From: Streptomyces sp. CB00316 | GTDB lineage: Bacteria; Actinomycetota; Actinomycetes; Streptomycetales; Streptomycetaceae | Direction of reading: 5' to 3' | Assembly: GCF_001905595.1 (NCBI RefSeq) | Contig: NZ_LIXI01000002.1 | Location: 558,001-622,000 of the forward strand | DNA: 64,000 nt | Shown: one piece after another, positions 60,533-64,000 of the stretch | Layout: the number at the start of each line of letters is the position of its first letter | Position numbering within the stretch: the stretch's first letter is position 1 | Translations under genes and position numbers: made by a program | Notes under the pieces: generated by a model | Seen by the model: the letters and a program-made list of their open reading frames with translations, nothing else | Told to the model about the DNA's origin: nothing | The model's database searches: none

Positions 60533-61291
60533 TCAGGCGTCGAAGTCGTACTCCAGGACGTAGGCCGCCGCATCCAAGACCATCTCATTGACCTCGACGG
60601 GGCTGCCGTCTTCAGCGAACGCGGTTCGGCAGACAAGCATCACAGGTGTGCCAGCGGGCAGGCCCAGCCTCGACGTCTCCTCGGGGAGAGGCATACGCGA
60701 CCGGATCTCTTCGCGGAAGTGGACCGGCTTATGCCCTAGCTCGGCCAAGCGGGCGTAGATGCCTCCCGGCCCCGTATCCACCTCGGTGATGGGTGAGCCC
60801 TCAACCAGTGCATTCGGAAGATACGACGTCGCCAGCAGGACCGGCTTCCCGTCAAGGACGAACCGCCGACTCCTGATGCAGGCAGCATCCCCTTCCCCTA
60901 GATCGAGCACGCGTGCCGCATTGTCGGAAGCGGTCCCCCTGCGCACATCAACCTGATCCACAACCAGGTCTCGGCCACCGAGATCTGCTTCCCAGATGGA
61001 GCGGCCACCGCCCCACTGCTCTCGTGCCAGGCGCTGGATCCCACGACGCCGCAACGGCTGGAAGGCGCGGACGAACACTCCCGCACCCTTGCGTGCCTCG
61101 GTCAAACCTTCGCTCTGAAGCACGCCCAACGCCTGCCGGACAGTCATGCGCGCAACACCATGCTGCGCCATGAGGTCGTTTTCTCCAGGAAGACGGGCTC
61201 CCGGGCCCAACGCACCGGACTGGATCTCAGCCTTCAAGGCATTGGCGATCCGCCGGTACTTGGGCTCGCGACCGCTACCTTCCGTGACCAT
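60533..61291 (-). CDS. GntR/HutC-family repressor (KorSA-like)
   Basis: 252 residues from ATG 61291, preceded by GAGGAGAGG eight bases away; longer frames lack a ribosome site. Winged helix about 5-75 (YRRIANALKAEIQSGALGPGARLPGENDLMAQHGVARMTVRQAL) and a UTRA ligand domain from about 95 (VLLATSYLPNALVEGSPI, RLGLPAGTPVMLVCRTAFAEDGSPVEVNEMV). In pSAM2 and similar elements KorSA represses replication and transfer genes. The operator at 61475 before the divergent rep operon supports this role. The half-site TCTAGACACCT at about 61310 suggests autoregulation. Confidence 0.88.
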   Translation of the reverse strand: MVTEGSGREPKYRRIANALKAEIQSGALGPGARLPGENDLMAQHGVARMTVRQALGVLQSEGLTEARKGAGVFVRAFQPLRRRGIQRLAREQWGGGRSIWEADLGGRDLVVDQVDVRRGTASDNAARVLDLGEGDAACIRSRRFVLDGKPVLLATSYLPNALVEGSPITEVDTGPGGIYARLAELGHKPVHFREEIRSRMPLPEETSRLGLPAGTPVMLVCRTAFAEDGSPVEVNEMVLDAAAYVLEYDFDA

Positions 61292-61595
61292 TCGTGGATT
61301 CCTCTCCTCTCTAGACACCTTAGGACCGTGAGGCGCTTTCGCGCGACCTCCACGAAGCCCCGGTAGTTGATTCACGCACCGCACCAGCAGCTTTGCGCAG
61401 ACGCGTAAGTCGACTCACGCGACTCCTACCCGATGAGCGTCACTCGATCCGACTCGAGCAGCGTTGAAACCGTTGACATCTCTAGACATCTCTAGTTCTC
61501 TAGAGATGTCACTACGCGTCGTCGTGACAAGCAGAGAGCGGCGCTCCTACCGCCAAGCAGCGCGCCGCTCTCCATCCCCTGAGGGAGCTTCCATC
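61292..61595. promoter_or_regulatory. divergent control region of the AICE (korSA/rep)
   Basis: 304 bp. A -35-like TTGACA (61473-61478) is overlapped by GACATCTCTA at 61475-61484, the same decamer again at 61485-61494, and the inverse TAGAGATGTC at 61501-61510. GACATCTCTAG-TTCT-CTAGAGATGTC is a perfect 11-bp-arm palindrome. Downstream, AGAGCGGCGC and GCGCCGCTCT (about 61531-61571) form a leader hairpin before the ribosome site GAGGGAG of the first gene. Confidence 0.8.
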
Positions 61596-62156
61596 ATGCC
61601 TGCAACGCTTGTTGCTCCGCGTGCCACTCTGAACACCTCTGTCGCGGTGCCTTCGATCCCGGTCGAGGAGCTGTGGAGCGGTGAGCGCAAGATCGCGCTC
61701 TACGCGTCCGACATGCCGGGGAACTATCGCTACCGCCGAGGTGACAAGCCTCAGCTCGTAGCCTGGATCATCCAGGGTGCGATCCGGCTGGGGCTGGAGG
61801 AGCTGTCCCGTTCGGCGGCCTACGCCCACAGCTACCGGCTCCTGTCGCTGTCCAACCTCGCGACGGGCGAGCAGATCCGTGCCCATCGTCTGCGCTTCCC
61901 CGACAGCCGGAGGCTGAACCGGGCGGAGTCGATTGCCCACCTCGTCGCCCTCGGCCAGGATGCTGTGTCCTACTCGGCTGCGGCTGTCGCGCGGAGCCGT
62001 CGCCCCCTGGTCGAAGGTGCCTGCCACTGTGGCGGTACCGGCTGGTCCGAGGTCTGCTTCGACCCGTACGACCCGACTGCGATCGCATCCCAGAGCTGCC
62101 CTGGGCACAACCCCACCGGTCACCTCCCCGGCCCGAGCGTGTCGGTGGTCGCGTGA
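61596..62156 (+). CDS. AICE conserved protein with Cys/Gly zinc-knuckle-like motif
   Basis: 186 residues from ATG 61596 after GAGGGAG. The N-terminal half contains LWSGERKIALYASDMPGNYRYRRGDKPQ; a helical middle follows, then CHCGGTGWSEVC and a later Cys-x-Gly-His, a DnaJ-like CxCxGxG pattern likely binding zinc. I recognise it only as a protein that precedes rep in Streptomyces integrative elements. It is the first gene under the KorSA-type operator, the place held by the activator pra in pSAM2, but I see no proof of homology. Four-base overlap with the next gene. Confidence 0.6.
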   Translation: MPATLVAPRATLNTSVAVPSIPVEELWSGERKIALYASDMPGNYRYRRGDKPQLVAWIIQGAIRLGLEELSRSAAYAHSYRLLSLSNLATGEQIRAHRLRFPDSRRLNRAESIAHLVALGQDAVSYSAAAVARSRRPLVEGACHCGGTGWSEVCFDPYDPTAIASQSCPGHNPTGHLPGPSVSVVA

Positions 62157-62365
62157 CCTTCTTCGACGAACGCCATGACGCGGCCGAGCTGGCCGATGAG
62201 AAGCGGGCCGAGCAGATCGGGATGTACCTCGACGCTCACGACGTCCGCCCCTACACCCGGTTCTTCACCGTGGTCGATGACGCGCACTACGCCGAGGAAG
62301 ACGCCAAGGTGCGCGGCCTCTACCCGCCGATCGGGCACGGCTACCCGAGGGAGGACGACCAGTGA
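62153..62365 (+). CDS. small conserved AICE protein
   Basis: 70 residues, GTG start inside the previous stop and its stop inside the rep start, so it is translationally coupled on both sides. Acidic (FFDERHDAAELADEKRAEQI, DDAHYAEEDAKVRG), no membrane segment, no recognised domain. Likely an accessory of replication or control by position. Confidence 0.6.
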   Translation: MTFFDERHDAAELADEKRAEQIGMYLDAHDVRPYTRFFTVVDDAHYAEEDAKVRGLYPPIGHGYPREDDQ

Positions 62366-63795
62366 CCTCCTTCCCCGTAGAGCCCTCGGCCGTGGCCGGT
62401 ACCGCCGCCATCGTCGGCACCGACCCGCTGACGCTGGCCGACCTCTTACGTGTCGCCAACGCCCCCGGCTTCGACCGGTGGCAGGAGCAGGTACGCCGTA
62501 CCGGTGGCTGCTCGGACCCGATCCACCTGGAAGGCATGACCACCACCCGCGACGCCAAGTCCGGGCAGGTGCTCTACTCCTACAGCACCCAGGGCGAACC
62601 CGGCGGACGCCTCCGCGTCGCCTGCGGGAACCGGCGGGCCTCCCGCTGCCCCTCCTGCGCCTGGACCTACGCCGGAGACACCTTCCACCTCATCCGCGCC
62701 GGACTCACCGGCGACGTTGCCAAGGGGACCCCGGTCACGGTGCGCACGCACCCCAAGGTCTTCGCAACCCTCACCGCCCCCAGCTTCGGCCCGGTCCACA
62801 ACCGGCCCACCAAGGGTGTCTGCCGGTGCGGCACCGACCACCCCGAAGACTCCCCGCTCCTCGGCACCGCCCTGAACCCGGCCACGTACGACTACGCGGG
62901 CGCGGTGCTGTGGAACAACCACGCCGGGGACCTCTGGCGCAGGTTCACCATCTACCTCCGCCGGGAGATCGCCGCCCGCGCCGGCCTTTCCCAGAAAGCC
63001 GCCTCCGAGGCGTGCCGGGTCTCCTTCGGGAAGGTCGCAGAGTTCCAGAAGCGCGGCGCGGTCCACTTCCACGCCATCGTCCGCCTCGACGGCCCAGACG
63101 GACCCGAGACCGTGCCCCCGGGCTGGGCTAGCGTCGCTCTACTCACGGACGCGATCCAGGCGGCCGCCGCCCGCGCCACGGTCCCGCTCCCACCCTCCGG
63201 CGACCACCCCGCCCGAACGCTGGCATGGGGCACGCAGGTGGACGTCCGGCCCATCGGCGCCGGGAGCGCAAACGAGGATCTGTCGGAAGAGGCGGTGGCC
63301 GCGTACGTGGCGAAGTACGCCACCAAAGCCGCCGAGACCACCGGCACCGTCGACCGCCGCATCGGGGAGCTGGGCGAGCTGGACAAGCTCCCCGACCTGC
63401 CCGACCACGCCCGTCACCTGATCGAGGCGTGCTACGACCTGGACGACGCCTACCCGGACCGGATGCTGTGGCGCTGGGCCCACATGCTCGGCTTCCGAGG
63501 CCACTTCTCCACCAAGTCCCGCGCCTACTCCACCACCCTCGGCGCACTGCGCCAGGTGAGGGCCGACTACCGGGCCCGCCAGGAGCGCCGCGAACGCGGC
63601 CTGCCCGACCCGGACGACGCCCCGGAGGGCTCCACACTGACCCTCGCCCACTGGACCTACGCCGGACACGGCCACACCCCCGGCGAATCCTGGCTCGCCG
63701 CCACCATCGCCCGCGACATCCAGACCGGCCGCACCACCGCCCGCGAAGTACGCGCCGAACTCGAAGACCTAGATGGAGGTGACTGGGATGTCTGA
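62362..63795 (+). CDS. repSA: RepSA-type rolling-circle replication initiator
   Basis: 477 residues from GTG 62362. Motif order of the RepSA family: KVFATLTAPSFGPVHN (motif 1), a Cys-rich region (CRCGTDH; earlier CGNRRASRCPSCAW), RGAVHFHAIVRLDG holding the His-hydrophobe-His metal motif, and AAYVAKYATKAA with the catalytic Tyr and Lys. It nicks the double-strand origin of the excised element. Leu29 is a TTA codon (62446-62448), so translation may require the bldA tRNA. Its stop overlaps the excisionase start by eight bases. Confidence 0.9.
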   Translation: MTSFPVEPSAVAGTAAIVGTDPLTLADLLRVANAPGFDRWQEQVRRTGGCSDPIHLEGMTTTRDAKSGQVLYSYSTQGEPGGRLRVACGNRRASRCPSCAWTYAGDTFHLIRAGLTGDVAKGTPVTVRTHPKVFATLTAPSFGPVHNRPTKGVCRCGTDHPEDSPLLGTALNPATYDYAGAVLWNNHAGDLWRRFTIYLRREIAARAGLSQKAASEACRVSFGKVAEFQKRGAVHFHAIVRLDGPDGPETVPPGWASVALLTDAIQAAAARATVPLPPSGDHPARTLAWGTQVDVRPIGAGSANEDLSEEAVAAYVAKYATKAAETTGTVDRRIGELGELDKLPDLPDHARHLIEACYDLDDAYPDRMLWRWAHMLGFRGHFSTKSRAYSTTLGALRQVRADYRARQERRERGLPDPDDAPEGSTLTLAHWTYAGHGHTPGESWLAATIARDIQTGRTTAREVRAELEDLDGGDWDV

Positions 63796-63967
63796 GGAGC
63801 TGCTGACGGTGCCTGAGGTGATGGCCCGGCTCAAGGTCGGCCGGACCACCGTCTACGACCTGATCCGTACGCGTCGCCTGCCCTCGCTGACGATTGGCTC
63901 CAGCCGTCGTATCCCGGCTGACGGTCTGCGGGCGTTCCTCGCGTCCCGTCTTGAGGAGGCTGCCTGA
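63788..63967 (+). CDS. xis: excisionase (MerR/Xis-type HTH)
   Basis: 59 residues; GGAGGTGA upstream fixes ATG 63788. LLTVPEVMARLKVGRTTVYDLIRTRRLPSLTIGSSRRIP is the winged helix of AICE excisionases (DNA-binding domain, excisionase family). Together with Int it directs excision. Its TGA shares a base with the next ATG. Confidence 0.9.
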   Translation: MSEELLTVPEVMARLKVGRTTVYDLIRTRRLPSLTIGSSRRIPADGLRAFLASRLEEAA

Positions 63968-64000
63968 TGGCGAAGCGTCGTCCCAATGGCGGGGGCACCG
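63967..64000 (+). CDS. int: site-specific tyrosine integrase, 5' end only
   Basis: ATG at 63967 opens MAKRRPNGGGT, the usual start of AICE tyrosine recombinases, cut by the window end after 11 codons. Order rep-xis-int and the one-base overlap with xis support the identity. The catalytic domain is outside the window. Confidence 0.7.
   Translation, partial: MAKRRPNGGGT

Larger units (their letters stand above)
59390..64000. mobile_element. actinomycete integrative element (AICE, pSAM2 type), left part
   Basis: The boundary is the tRNA-Ile 3' fragment. The contents in order are: NUDIX gene (-), large inverted repeat, GntR repressor (-), operator, two small genes, RepSA-type initiator, excisionase and the integrase start (+). 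Rep-xis-int as a coupled block next to a GntR repressor is the signature of AICEs, which replicate by rolling circle after excision. No TraB/FtsK-like gene is in the visible 4.6 kb. The right end, with int and attR, is outside the window. Confidence 0.88.

Overview
The window is about 64 kb of a Streptomyces-type actinobacterial chromosome. The evidence is very high GC with strong third-position bias, GTG starts and four-base stop/start overlaps, two perfect GTTTCACGTGAAAC parS sites, Leu and Ala tRNA genes without an encoded CCA, and hallmark genes (crgA, class E sortases, PASTA kinase pknB, bpa/pafE, bkd operon with AsnC regulator, a gamma-butyrolactone-receptor-like TetR). From memory of published maps, gene order matches the left flank of oriC in S. 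coelicolor (roughly SCO3818 to SCO3868, dnaA being SCO3879). The stretch from fhaA to ppiA also matches the Rv0009-Rv0020c neighbourhood of M. tuberculosis. oriC itself is not in the window.

Layout. 0.3-12.3 kb: NarL/DevR response regulator, FMN-binding pyridoxamine-phosphate-oxidase-like protein, phosphotransferase with a TTA codon, two divergent membrane Ser/Thr kinases, a membrane-anchored protein, a PadR regulator with an ABC ATPase and FtsX-like permease, and the proteasome activator Bpa/PafE. 12.4-16.9 kb: quinone oxidoreductase and a coupled mobA-like / moeA / TrkA-type potassium channel run. 17.0-21.4 kb: branched-chain 2-oxoacid dehydrogenase operon bkdABC with a divergent AsnC/Lrp regulator. 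21.4-30.8 kb: phenylacetate degradation, with a TetR (PaaR-like), paaN and paaABCDE. Between paaN and paaA lie a SpoU methyltransferase and an HTTM/DUF5819 membrane pair disturbed by a 204-bp tandem duplication. 30.8-36.7 kb: acyl-CoA dehydrogenase under twin KstR-like operators, rhodanese, J-domain-like protein with a (Ala-Ser-Pro)12 minisatellite, DUF2252 protein, a decayed azoreductase/HxlR pair, and an ArpA/ScbR-like TetR.

36.9-58.5 kb is the cell-envelope and growth-control core: tRNA-Leu(CAG), fhaA-fhaB-pstP-rodA-pbpA-pknB, three class E sortases interleaved with pabA, a DUF881 protein, crgA, rhomboid, ppiA, DUF5324, a DUF3515 lipoprotein, tRNA-Ala(TGC), an XRE regulator, another kinase, a secreted anchored protein and a DLW-39 micro-protein. 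The kinase/phosphatase/FHA genes probably tune elongation and septation through RodA, PbpA and CrgA.

59.4-64.0 kb is the left part of an actinomycete integrative element (AICE, pSAM2 type). It begins at a 43-bp tRNA-Ile(GAT) 3' fragment, the attachment-site scar. It carries a NUDIX gene (Pif-like by position), a 152-bp inverted repeat, a GntR/KorSA-like repressor with its operator, two small ORFs, a RepSA-type initiator with a TTA codon, an excisionase and the first codons of an integrase. No FtsK-like transfer gene is seen in the visible part.

The most noteworthy points are the compact, apparently tra-less AICE with its switchable inverted-repeat structure; one operator motif shared by the paa genes and the bkd promoter; the parS pair; the twin KstR-like operators; and the fresh 204-bp duplication.
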